DNA of 18,940 bases from a bacterium (GTDB lineage Bacteria; Patescibacteriota; Minisyncoccia; Phycocordibacterales; Phycocordibacteraceae): NCBI GenBank assembly GCA_021813835.1, contig JAKAJJ010000004.1:1-18940 (forward strand), given 5' to 3'. The notes under the pieces were generated by a model. It did no database searches and was not told the DNA's origin. It saw only the letters and a program-made list of their open reading frames with translations. Of the stretch, positions 12,702 to 18,940 are shown piece by piece. Every line of letters begins with the position of its first letter. The stretch's first letter is position 1. Position numbers and translations under genes: made by a program.

Positions 12702-12707
12702 TATACT
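12702..12707 (+). promoter_or_regulatory. -10 box of the SDR gene
   Basis: TATACT, 7 bases before the ATG at 12715; a TTTGCT near 12680 is a weak -35 candidate. Confidence 0.55.
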
Positions 12708-12714
12708 TGCCGCA

Positions 12715-13389
12715 ATGCAGACCGTCCTCGTCACCGGCGCGACACGGGGCATCGGAAAAGCCGAGGTGCAGAAATTCCTCCGCGAGGGATACCGTGTCTT
12801 CGCCACCTCGACGAGCGGAACCGTGGACTATGCGCATGAGAACTTGGAAGTATTCCCGCTCGACCTGCGTTCGTCGGAGAGCATCGCGGCATGCGCATCC
12901 AAGGTCGCGGGAACGCATATCCCCGTGGACATCCTCATCAATAACGCCGGCGTGCTCCTCGACGAAGAGGAGACGACGCTCATCCCCGAGAAGCTGCGCG
13001 CGACGCTCGAGGTGAATCTCGTCGGAACCGCCGCGTTCACCGAAGCGATCCTGCCGCTCATGAGCGCGCAGGGAATCATCGTCATGACCTCTTCGACGGC
13101 GGGCTCGCTCACGCTCGTCAACCGTTCGCTATCGCACCATCCGCTCCACTATCCGGCATACAAGATATCGAAAGCCGCACTCAACATGTACATGCGCTCC
13201 CTCGCGCTCCGGCTCGGCGGTACGGGCATCACCGTCTTCTCGGTCCATCCCGGTTGGGTCAAGACGGATATGGGCGGCGAGGAAGCAGACTTGACGCCCG
13301 AAGAGGCGGCAGAAGGCATCTACGAGACAATTATAGCGCGCCCGGAGACGGGAGGATTCTATTTCAAGAAGGAGGAGCTACCGTGGTAG
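12715..13389 (+). CDS. Short-chain dehydrogenase/reductase (SDR)
   Basis: A 224-residue classical SDR starting MQTVLVTGATRGIGKAE. The dinucleotide motif TGATRGIG is at 7-14, NNAG at 76-79, the catalytic Ser in MTSSTAG (about 126), and YKISK gives Tyr149 and Lys153. HPGWVKTDMGG follows as in carbonyl-reductase/sniffer-like members. The lack of an acidic residue after strand 2 (FATSTSGT) favours NADPH. The substrate is unknown. It is preceded by a TATACT box 7 bases before the ATG, stands alone, and its end abuts the convergent gene at 13390. Confidence 0.9.
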   Translation: MQTVLVTGATRGIGKAEVQKFLREGYRVFATSTSGTVDYAHENLEVFPLDLRSSESIAACASKVAGTHIPVDILINNAGVLLDEEETTLIPEKLRATLEVNLVGTAAFTEAILPLMSAQGIIVMTSSTAGSLTLVNRSLSHHPLHYPAYKISKAALNMYMRSLALRLGGTGITVFSVHPGWVKTDMGGEEADLTPEEAAEGIYETIIARPETGGFYFKKEELPW

Positions 13390-13683
13390 CTAGCGCGGCG
13401 GGTGCTTCTTCGGATCGATTTCCCACCAGAATTTTTTGCTGAAGTTCTTCGCTTGGCTGCAGACGCTTTTCAGATAATAGAGGTCGGCGGTGGGTATCTT
13501 CTCCAGCACGGTGCCGAGGTGCGCCATCGTCATCGGCGCAAGGCCGTCGTGCTTGCGCGAATAATTTAGGTGGCGGAGGAAGAAGCGCATCAGCTCGCCG
13601 CGCTCCGTCTTGCGCTTCCGCCCCTTCGGCGCCGCCGCGGCCTTCTTTTCGAAATCGGGAAGGATGTCGCGGATGGGCTTCAT
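13390..13683 (-). CDS. Conserved-looking hypothetical protein (97 aa)
   Basis: A 97-residue protein starting MKPIRDILPDFEKKAAAA. A basic linker (KGRKRKTERGE) is followed by a helical domain (LMRFFLRHLNYSRKHDGL, MAHLGTVLEKIPTADLYYL) and a distinctive aromatic tail FSKKFWWEIDPKKHPPR. I recall similar short proteins in Parcubacteria but no named family. A TATACT box ends 7 bases before the ATG, supporting the start. It lies between the SDR gene, which is convergent with it, and murA on the same strand. A nucleic-acid-binding or replication-linked role is possible from the basic charge but not shown. Confidence 0.75.
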   Translation of the reverse strand: MKPIRDILPDFEKKAAAAPKGRKRKTERGELMRFFLRHLNYSRKHDGLAPMTMAHLGTVLEKIPTADLYYLKSVCSQAKNFSKKFWWEIDPKKHPPR

Positions 13684-13690
13684 CGCCCCC

Positions 13691-13696
13691 AGTATA
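13691..13696 (-). promoter_or_regulatory. -10 box of the 97-aa gene
   Basis: TATACT on the minus strand, 7 bases before the ATG at 13683, overlapping the 16-base spacer behind murA. Confidence 0.6.
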
Positions 13697-13699
13697 GCG

Positions 13700-15010
13700 T
13701 CAGCCGCCGCTCGCTTCTATGGCGGCGCCGAGCTTCCGGAGCCGCGCGATGAGGTCTTCGTAGCCGCGGTTGATGCTGTAGACGTTGCGGAGCGTCGAGC
13801 GGCCGGAAGCGCCCAGCATCGCGACGAGGATGATGGTCGCGGGCCGCAGTGCGGGCGGGCAGATGACCTCGGCGGCCTTCAGACGCGCCGGGCCTTCGAT
13901 GGAGATGCGGTGCGGGTCGTGGAGGAGGGTCGTCGCGCCGAGGCGGTCGAGCTCCGTATAGTAGATGGCGCGCTTCTCGTACACCCAGTCGTGGATAAGC
14001 GTCGTGCCGCTTGCGACGGTCGCGATGACGGCGAAAAAGGGAAGGTTGTCGATATTGAGGCCCGGGTAGGGGCGCGCGTGGATTTTCTCGGGGAAGGCGG
14101 TAAGGGTCGACGGCCGGAGCGAAAGGTCGGCGAGCTTCGTGATGCCGTTTTCGGACGTGCGCCGGTTCGAGAGCGCATAGGCGAGCCCCATTTTCTCGAG
14201 CAGGAACAGCTCGACTTCGAGGAATTCGATGGGCGCGGATGCGATGGTGAGCGCGGAGCGGGTGACGAGCGCCGCCGCGATGAAGAACATCGCGTCGGTC
14301 GGATCCTCCGCGACGCTGTAAGAGACGTCGCGGTTTATTTCGGCGACGCCGCGCACGGTGAGCGTCGTCGAGCCCACGCCCCCGACCGAGACGCCGAGCG
14401 CGCGGAGGAACCCGCAGACCTCCTGCACCTGGTAATTCGCCGAGGCATACTTGATGACGCTCGTTTCCGGGATGCGCGCGGCGGCGAGAAGGGCGTTCAC
14501 GGTCGCCGTATCGCTCGATTCGTAGAGGACGACCTCCGCGCCGACGAGGCCCGTATGGCGCACGCGGTAGCGGTCGGTGAGCGCTTCGATGGCGACGCCG
14601 AATTTCTCGAGCGCGAAGAGGTGCGGGCGGACCGAGCGCAAACCGAGCGTGCAGCCGCCCGATTGCGGCAATTCGAACTCGGCGAACGCATGGAGCAGGG
14701 GCCCGATGAACATCAGGATGCTGCGCGTCCGCGTCGCGGCCGCGCGGTCGATGGCATCGAGCGAAAACGTCTCGGGCGGCACGATGACGAGATCCGCCCC
14801 TCTCCACTCCACGGAGACGCCGATGGAGCGGAGCACCTCGACGAGGCGGTTCACTTCTTCGATTTTCGGCACGCGCTCGAGCGTCGTGGTGCCGCGGTTG
14901 AGGAGGGAGGCGGCCAGGAGGGCGACGGCGCCGTTCTTCGAGCGGCTCGTCTCGACCGTCCCCGAGAGCGGCCTCCCGCCGTCGATCACGAAATTCATCC
15001 CTTCCTGCAT
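13700..15010 (-). CDS. murA: UDP-N-acetylglucosamine 1-carboxyvinyltransferase (MurA), divergent
   Basis: A 436-residue EPSP-synthase-fold enzyme starting MQEGMNFVIDGGRPLSG. Lys25-Asn26 in SRSKNG and Cys120 in SGGCTLGLRSVRPHL match the catalytic Lys-Asn pair and the active-site Cys of MurA; NIDNLP and NRGYEDLI match the later substrate residues. It transfers enolpyruvate from PEP to UDP-GlcNAc, the first step of peptidoglycan synthesis. The open frame extends to 15079, but a TACGAT box 6 bases before 15010 fits the leaderless pattern here; a start at 14998 is also possible. Sequence diverges from canonical MurA over much of its length, so a related EPSP-type role cannot be fully excluded. Divergent from mreB. 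Confidence 0.87.
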   Translation of the reverse strand: MQEGMNFVIDGGRPLSGTVETSRSKNGAVALLAASLLNRGTTTLERVPKIEEVNRLVEVLRSIGVSVEWRGADLVIVPPETFSLDAIDRAAATRTRSILMFIGPLLHAFAEFELPQSGGCTLGLRSVRPHLFALEKFGVAIEALTDRYRVRHTGLVGAEVVLYESSDTATVNALLAAARIPETSVIKYASANYQVQEVCGFLRALGVSVGGVGSTTLTVRGVAEINRDVSYSVAEDPTDAMFFIAAALVTRSALTIASAPIEFLEVELFLLEKMGLAYALSNRRTSENGITKLADLSLRPSTLTAFPEKIHARPYPGLNIDNLPFFAVIATVASGTTLIHDWVYEKRAIYYTELDRLGATTLLHDPHRISIEGPARLKAAEVICPPALRPATIILVAMLGASGRSTLRNVYSINRGYEDLIARLRKLGAAIEASGG

Positions 15011-15016
15011 AGGCGC

Positions 15017-15022
15017 ATCGTA
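15017..15022 (-). promoter_or_regulatory. -10 box of murA
   Basis: TACGAT on the minus strand, 6 bases before the chosen ATG at 15010. Confidence 0.45.
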
Positions 15023-15062
15023 CCACCCTCCGCGCCGCGCTTTGCGCGGGGGCACGGAGGGC

Positions 15063-15070
15063 GATACTAT
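15063..15070 (+). promoter_or_regulatory. -10 region of mreB
   Basis: GATACTAT: either GATACT or TACTAT could be the hexamer, 10 or 8 bases before the ATG at 15079. No Shine-Dalgarno site. Back to back with the murA promoter in a 68-base divergent spacer. Confidence 0.5.
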
Positions 15071-15078
15071 GCAGTGCA

Positions 15079-16104
15079 ATGCCCTTCTTTTCCCCGAAAC
15101 TCGGCATCGACCTCGGGACGACGAACGTCCTCGTCTTCGTTCCCGGGAAGGGCGTGGTCATCAACGAGCCTTCGGTCGTGGCGGTGAGCAGGGGTACGGG
15201 GCGCGGCGGCGGCAATAAAATCCTCGCCATCGGCGCGGACGCGAAGCGGATGGTCGGCCGGACGCCCGACGACATCATCGCGTACCGCCCGATGAAAGAC
15301 GGCGTGATCGCCGACTACCGCGTGACCGAAGCGATGCTTCGCTTCTTTATGAAGAAAGCGCTTCGCGGGAATCCGTTCAAGCCGACGGTGCTCGTGTCGG
15401 TTCCCGCGGGCGTCACTTCGACCGAGAAGCGCGCGGTCATCGAAGCGGCCGTGAAGGCCGGCGCCAAGAACGCCTACGTCGTGAAGGAGCCGATACTCGC
15501 GGCCATCGGCGCGGGCATCCCTATTCATGAACCCCTCGGCCGGATGGTGGTGGACATCGGCGGCGGGACGATCGACGTGGCCGTGATATCGCTTGGCGGC
15601 ATCGTCGCCTCGACGTCCGTGAAGTGCGCGGGCGACCGCCTCGACCGCGCCATCGTCGACTACGTGAAGAAGCAGCACAACCTCGCCATCGGCGACAAGA
15701 CCGCGGAGGAGCTCAAGATAAAGGCGGGCGCGGCCGTGCCCCTGAACGAAGAACTGACTCTGCCGGCCCACGGGCGCGATATGGTCTCGGGCCTGCCGCG
15801 CACCATCGACCTCTCGACGAACGACCTCGTTCAGGCGATGGGGCGGGAATTGCGCGAGATGACGCAGGCCGTCCGCAAGGTGCTCCAGGACACGCCGCCC
15901 GAGCTCGCCGCCGACATCATCGACAACGGCATCATCCTCACCGGCGGCTCCTCCCAGCTCCGGCAGATGCCCGAGCTCGTCTACCGCCGCACGGGCGTGG
16001 TCGCGAAGCTCGCGCAGGACCCCTACTACTGCGTCGCGCGCGGCACCGGCATCGCGCTGAAGCATCTGCACACGTATCAGAAAAGCATTTTGGCCAAACA
16101 GTAA
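15079..16104 (+). CDS. mreB: Rod shape-determining protein MreB
   Basis: A 341-residue bacterial actin starting MPFFSPKLGIDLGTTNVLVF. Phosphate-1 motif GIDLGTTN (9-16), phosphate-2 VVDIGGGTIDVAVIS (157-171) and the adenosine motif GIILTGGSS (near 290) are present; length is typical. It polymerises under the inner membrane and directs wall synthesis, so the cell is probably not a simple coccus. No mreC/mreD follows; instead a terminator and an opposite-strand small gene come next. Divergent from murA, linking two wall genes by a shared 68-base spacer. Confidence 0.95.
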   Translation: MPFFSPKLGIDLGTTNVLVFVPGKGVVINEPSVVAVSRGTGRGGGNKILAIGADAKRMVGRTPDDIIAYRPMKDGVIADYRVTEAMLRFFMKKALRGNPFKPTVLVSVPAGVTSTEKRAVIEAAVKAGAKNAYVVKEPILAAIGAGIPIHEPLGRMVVDIGGGTIDVAVISLGGIVASTSVKCAGDRLDRAIVDYVKKQHNLAIGDKTAEELKIKAGAAVPLNEELTLPAHGRDMVSGLPRTIDLSTNDLVQAMGRELREMTQAVRKVLQDTPPELAADIIDNGIILTGGSSQLRQMPELVYRRTGVVAKLAQDPYYCVARGTGIALKHLHTYQKSILAKQ

Positions 16105-16110
16105 TTTTCG

Positions 16111-16158
16111 CATAAAAACAGAAACCGCCCGCGGAAGCGAGTGGCTTCCGCGGGCGGT
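16111..16158 (-). terminator. Strong terminator between mreB and the 16168 gene
   Basis: Perfect 15-bp stem (16124-16138 with 16144-16158, loop GAGTG). On the minus strand it is followed by TTTCTGTTTTTATG, so it terminates the small minus-strand gene; on the plus strand it may also slow mreB transcription but lacks a T run. Confidence 0.85.
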
Positions 16159-16167
16159 GAAATAGGT

Positions 16168-16453
16168 CTAGCCCGATTTCTTCGCGGTCGGTTTTTTCGC
16201 CGCCGCGACGATCAGCTTGACCAGAACCATGTACTCGGTGATGGCGACAGACTCAAAGTGCAGTTCCTGTATGTTACGTCGCGCAACTCTTCGCACGAAT
16301 GCTGGCTGTGGCTTTTCCGATCTCGAGAGGAAAGTTTTGCACATGTCTTTCGTGTAGCTCGAGAGATGCGGAGAAGCGATGAATGACATCTCCTTTTCGA
16401 GCTCGGCAAGGCGCTCGAAAACGGTTGCTTTTACGGCCTTTTCCGTAGGACAT
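16168..16453 (-). pseudogene. Small hypothetical gene, apparently frameshifted near its start
   Basis: The frame ending at 16168 reads from about 16440 as EKAVKATVFERLAELEKEMS, then SPHLSSYTKDMCKTFLSRSE, later IQELHFESVAITEYMVLVKL and ends in AAAKKPTAKKSG. The coherent helical stretch before the first in-frame ATG (16389) has no start codon. An ATG at 16453, reading MSYGKG, lies one base out of frame; a single-base difference near GGAAAAGG would join them. At 16389 an AGGAG directly abuts the ATG, too close to act. So the gene is probably about 94 residues with a frameshift, or a 73-residue protein from 16389. No family recognised; the Lys/Ala tail recalls DNA-binding proteins. Confidence 0.5.
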
Positions 16454-16459
16454 GCGAGC

Positions 16460-16465
16460 TATACT
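16460..16465 (+). promoter_or_regulatory. -10 box of the holB-like gene
   Basis: TATACT, 6 bases before the ATG at 16472. The surrounding AGCTATACT reads AGTATAGCT on the other strand, 6 bases before the opposite-strand ATG at 16453, so one element may serve both directions. Confidence 0.55.
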
Positions 16466-16471
16466 CAATGA

Positions 16472-17149
16472 ATGCATCACCACGCGTTTGCGATCGAGGC
16501 GGAAGCGGACGAGGGCATCGGGGCGGCGCAGGCGTGGGTCCGCCGGGAACTCGGTATGGAGGCGAAAGGGAACCCGGACGTCATCGTCCTCTCCTACGGC
16601 CTCCTCTCGGTCGAGGATGCGCGGCGCGTGGCGGCGCTTGCCGCGCAAGCGCCGCTTGCGGGCGCCCATAAAGCGCTCGTCGTCGCCGCAAGCCGCGCCT
16701 ACCATGAGGCGCAGAACGCGCTCCTGAAGCTTTTCGAAGAGCCGCCCGCGGGCACGTACCTCTTCCTCGTCCTGCCGACTTTGGGCGGCCTCCTGCCGAC
16801 CTTGCGCTCGCGCATCCAGATCCTCCCCCGCGCGCGACAGCGCCTCGCGCGGACGATCCCGAAAGCGGCGGAGGAATTCCTTAAGGCAGGCAGGGAGAAG
16901 AGGGTCTCCATCGCCAAGCGCCTGGCGAGCGGAAGGGACGACGAGGAGCGGCGGGAGAACCGCGACGAAGCGCTCGCCATCGTAAACGGCGTCGAAGCGA
17001 TGGCGTATCATGATGGATTTACGAAGTCCATCAACATGGAGCTCCTGTGTGAGATCCAGAAACTGCGCGACTGCCTCCACGACCGCGCGGCGCCGGTGCG
17101 CATCATCCTCGAGCACCTCGCGCTCGTCGCGCCGTCCGCGCTCGCCTGA
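16472..17149 (+). CDS. holB: DNA polymerase III delta'-like clamp-loader protein (HolB-like), short form
   Basis: A 225-residue protein starting MHHHAFAIEAEADEGIG. ALVVAASRAYHEAQNALLKLFEEPP (68-92) and the following FLVLPTLGGLLPTLRSRIQ (98-116) match the delta'/DnaX sensor region (QNALLK-EEPP, LLPT-SR.Q). The N-terminal region is much shorter than a normal AAA+ domain and has no Walker A, and the SRC Cys is Ile, so it cannot hydrolyse ATP and would act as a passive partner in the clamp loader, as delta' does. The C-terminal helices are family-like in character only. Start by the TATACT box 6 bases before the ATG. Next gene is frr after 55 bases. Confidence 0.75.
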   Translation: MHHHAFAIEAEADEGIGAAQAWVRRELGMEAKGNPDVIVLSYGLLSVEDARRVAALAAQAPLAGAHKALVVAASRAYHEAQNALLKLFEEPPAGTYLFLVLPTLGGLLPTLRSRIQILPRARQRLARTIPKAAEEFLKAGREKRVSIAKRLASGRDDEERRENRDEALAIVNGVEAMAYHDGFTKSINMELLCEIQKLRDCLHDRAAPVRIILEHLALVAPSALA

Positions 17150-17192
17150 GAGCGTCCCCGCCGCACCGCTGTCCGCACCGCTTTTCGTTTGG

Positions 17193-17198
17193 TAGTAT
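17193..17198 (+). promoter_or_regulatory. -10 box of frr
   Basis: TAGTAT, 6 bases (GGAGCG) before the ATG at 17205. The GGAG could also act as a Shine-Dalgarno site if the mRNA starts further upstream, so the mode of initiation is open. Confidence 0.45.
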
Positions 17199-17204
17199 GG
17201 AGCG

Positions 17205-17753
17205 ATGGCATACGATTTTTCCGCTCTCGCGAAGAGCATCGCGGAAACCGAGGAATGGCTTAGCCGCGAACTCGCCGGCATCCGCACCGGCCGCGCGGCG
17301 CCCGCGCTCCTCGACGGCGTAAAGCCCGAGGCCTACGGCGCGAAGACGCCCCTCACCCAGCTCGCCTCCGTATCGGTCGAGGATGCGCGCACGCTCCGGG
17401 TCATCCCGTGGGACGCGTCTCTTATGCGGACTATCGAGAAAGCGATCACCGACGAGAACCTCGGCCTCGGCGTCGCGACCGACGGCCAGGGCCTGCGGGT
17501 GTCGTTCCCGGAACTCACCGCCGAGCGCCGCGCCCAGCTCACGAAGCTCGCGCGCGATAAGGCGGAACAGGCGAAAGTGACCCTGCGCGGCCACCGCACC
17601 GACGCCCTCAAGGAGATCGACGCGCTCCGCAAAGAGGGGATGAGCGAGGACCAGGCGCGGCGCGACAAAGAGGAGCTCCAGAGGATCATCGACGCCGGAA
17701 ACGGGAAGCTCGCCGCCGCCTTCGCCAAGAAAGAAGCGGACATCGCGCGCTAG
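17205..17753 (+). CDS. frr: Ribosome recycling factor
   Basis: A 182-residue protein starting MAYDFSALAKSIAETEEWL. The signature GIRTGRAAPALLDG (25-38), SVEDARTLRVIPWDASLMRTIEKAI and FPELTAERRAQLTKLAR are in family order, and length is normal. It works with EF-G to split post-termination ribosomes. A family motif VRNIRRDA is changed to LRGHRTDA. It is followed after 5 bases by rseP, the common frr-rseP order in bacteria. Confidence 0.95.
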   Translation: MAYDFSALAKSIAETEEWLSRELAGIRTGRAAPALLDGVKPEAYGAKTPLTQLASVSVEDARTLRVIPWDASLMRTIEKAITDENLGLGVATDGQGLRVSFPELTAERRAQLTKLARDKAEQAKVTLRGHRTDALKEIDALRKEGMSEDQARRDKEELQRIIDAGNGKLAAAFAKKEADIAR

Positions 17754-17758
17754 CGGAA

Positions 17759-18883
17759 ATGGAGGTATTCGTTTTCATCCTCGTCATCGTCGCACTCATC
17801 GTAGTGCACGAATTCGGGCACTTTGCCGCCGCGAAGCTTTCCGGGATGCGCGTCGACGAATTCGGCATCGGCTATCCGCCGCGCGCGCTGACCGTCGCGA
17901 AAGTCGACGAGACCTCCTACACGCTCAACTGGCTTCCGTTCGGCGGCTTCGTGAAGATTTACGGCGAAGACCCCGCTACCACAACCGCGCAGACGCGGTT
18001 GGCTACGGGGCAAGCGGCTGATCCGCGAGCATTCAGCGGCAAGAACAGATTTCTGCAGGCGCTCGTGCTCGTCGCGGGCGTGGCGATGAACCTCCTCTTC
18101 GCCTACCTCCTCATCACGGGGGCTCTCGTCGCCGGGACGCCCCGCGCGCTTATGCCGAGCGAGGTCGCGGGCGCCCGCGACCTCGCGCTTACCGTGGCGA
18201 GCGTCCTTCCGGGAACTCCCGCCGCGCGCGCAGGGCTTGTCCCGGGCGATGCGCTCATAAGCGCCCGGGACGCCGCAGGGACGTGGCGCGCAAGCGATCC
18301 CGAGAGCTTCTCGGCGTTCGTTGCGGAGAGTAACGGGCACGATATCCGCCTCACGATCCGACGAAGCGGCCTCGAACGGACGCTCACCGCAGCGCCCGAA
18401 ACGGGCATCGTTCCCGGCGCGCCGGCGCGTTACGCGCTCGGCGTCGAGGTCGCTCCCGTCGGCGTCGTTCCGCTCTCCCTCGGAAAGGCGCTCGCCGAGG
18501 GGCTCACGCTCACGGGCGGCGCGATCGCGCTCACGGCGGCAGGGCTCTGGCATTTCTTTTCCGGCGTCTTCACGCTCTCCGCGAACCTTTCGCAGGTGGC
18601 GGGTCCCGTCGGCATCGCGGGCGCGGTCGGGACGGCGAGCGCGCAGGGCCTCGGCGACCTCCTGTCCCTTATGGCGGTCATTTCCATAAACCTCGCGCTC
18701 ATCAATCTCATCCCCATCCCCGCGCTTGACGGCGGACGGCTCCTTTTCGTCGCCATCGAAAGCGCCATCCGCCGTCCCATCGCGCCCGAGGTCGCGCGCG
18801 CGGTGAACGCCGCGGGCTTCGCGCTCCTCATCCTCCTTATGGCCGTCGTCACCTTCCACGATATCTACCGGATCGTCGGCTGA
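17759..18883 (+). CDS. rseP: RseP-type intramembrane site-2 zinc metalloprotease
   Basis: A 374-residue protein starting MEVFVFILVIVALIVV. HEFGH (17-21) in the first membrane helix gives two zinc ligands, and NLIPIPALDGG (316-326) supplies the third (Asp324). A single PDZ domain lies at about 140-230, followed by two or three membrane helices. It cleaves membrane-bound anti-sigma factors or signal-peptide remnants within the membrane. The ATG is 5 bases after frr and lacks a Shine-Dalgarno site, so translation is probably coupled. The C-terminus (FHDIYRIVG) is complete. Confidence 0.92.
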   Translation: MEVFVFILVIVALIVVHEFGHFAAAKLSGMRVDEFGIGYPPRALTVAKVDETSYTLNWLPFGGFVKIYGEDPATTTAQTRLATGQAADPRAFSGKNRFLQALVLVAGVAMNLLFAYLLITGALVAGTPRALMPSEVAGARDLALTVASVLPGTPAARAGLVPGDALISARDAAGTWRASDPESFSAFVAESNGHDIRLTIRRSGLERTLTAAPETGIVPGAPARYALGVEVAPVGVVPLSLGKALAEGLTLTGGAIALTAAGLWHFFSGVFTLSANLSQVAGPVGIAGAVGTASAQGLGDLLSLMAVISINLALINLIPIPALDGGRLLFVAIESAIRRPIAPEVARAVNAAGFALLILLMAVVTFHDIYRIVG

Positions 18884-18912
18884 GGGCTTTTGCGCTTGCC
18901 GCGGCGCAGGCA

Positions 18913-18918
18913 TATACT
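18913..18918 (+). promoter_or_regulatory. -10 box of the gene starting at 18928
   Basis: TATACT, 9 bases before the ATG at 18928, within the 44-base spacer after rseP. Confidence 0.5.
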
Positions 18919-18927
18919 GCGCTCTAT

Positions 18928-18940
18928 ATGCGGCAATCGC
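18928..18940 (+). CDS. Start of a gene cut by the window edge, probably prolyl-tRNA synthetase
   Basis: ATG CGG CAA TCG (MRQS) is visible, preceded by a TATACT box. Bacterial ProS proteins often start M-[RK]-Q-S, and proS commonly follows frr-rseP. Four codons cannot prove the identity; the product is an inference from context. Confidence 0.35.

Noticed and set aside
13610..15187. 525-codon plus-strand open frame opposite murA
   Set aside because: Antisense shadow in GC-rich DNA; MurA motifs are on the other strand and this product is an Arg/Glu/Ala string.
1..18940. CRISPR array, insertion sequence with terminal repeats, or rRNA gene
   Set aside because: No regularly spaced repeats, no transposase frame with flanking inverted repeats and no rRNA core sequences were seen.

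Overview
The window is GC-rich bacterial chromosome. It has very short intergenic spacers, small stand-alone genes, standard stop codon use (TGA ends genes such as the copper ATPase) and a gene mix (divergent MurA, MreB, a short delta'-like clamp-loader protein, frr-rseP, PAP2_C-type membrane protein, Res/Mod remnants, a remnant resembling candidate-phyla-radiation serine recombinases). This suggests a candidate phyla radiation member, most likely a Parcubacteria (Kaiserbacteria-like) genome. That placement is an inference from gene content; no rRNA is present.

Layout. 1-3000: a truncated PAP2_C membrane protein, two paralogous tiny zinc-ribbon genes with strong Shine-Dalgarno sites, an unassigned spacer with a possible small RNA, a minus-strand operon (49-aa basic protein, isoaspartyl methyltransferase-like protein, YbhB-type PEBP) and a plus-strand SPW-type membrane miniprotein. 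3000-5905: a copper module made of CsoR, a His-rich membrane-anchored protein and a CPH-type P1B copper ATPase, driven by a near-consensus promoter with a CsoR-like operator in its spacer. 5906-9353: a damaged type III restriction-modification block. Mod has lost its N-terminal part exactly at the copper module, Res keeps helicase and nuclease motifs, and its 3' end is fused out of frame to the C-terminal remnant of a putative serine recombinase that runs into a tRNA. 9342-9626: tRNA-Asn(GUU) on the minus strand, interrupted in the anticodon by a 213-nt group I intron. 9699-10052: a divergent HNH nuclease gene with a palindrome over its promoter. 10074-18940: housekeeping genes: glutaredoxin, DUF167, HPF, PDF-Fmt, an apparently frameshifted small gene, SDR, a conserved-looking 97-aa protein, MurA divergent from MreB, a possibly frameshifted small gene, HolB-like protein, Frr, RseP and the first codons of what is probably proS.

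The most general signal is regulatory. About a dozen genes on both strands have a TATACT-like -10 box ending only 6-11 bases before the ATG, with no Shine-Dalgarno site. That geometry predicts leaderless (or nearly leaderless) mRNAs, and it was used here to choose several starts. The two zinc-ribbon genes are clear exceptions.

The strongest individual finding is the group I intron in tRNA-Asn. P1 with the U-G wobble at the 5' splice site, P2, the P/Q/R/S boxes and the terminal G can all be read directly. It sits beside an HNH nuclease gene and a recombinase remnant, so this spot looks like a hot spot for mobile DNA.
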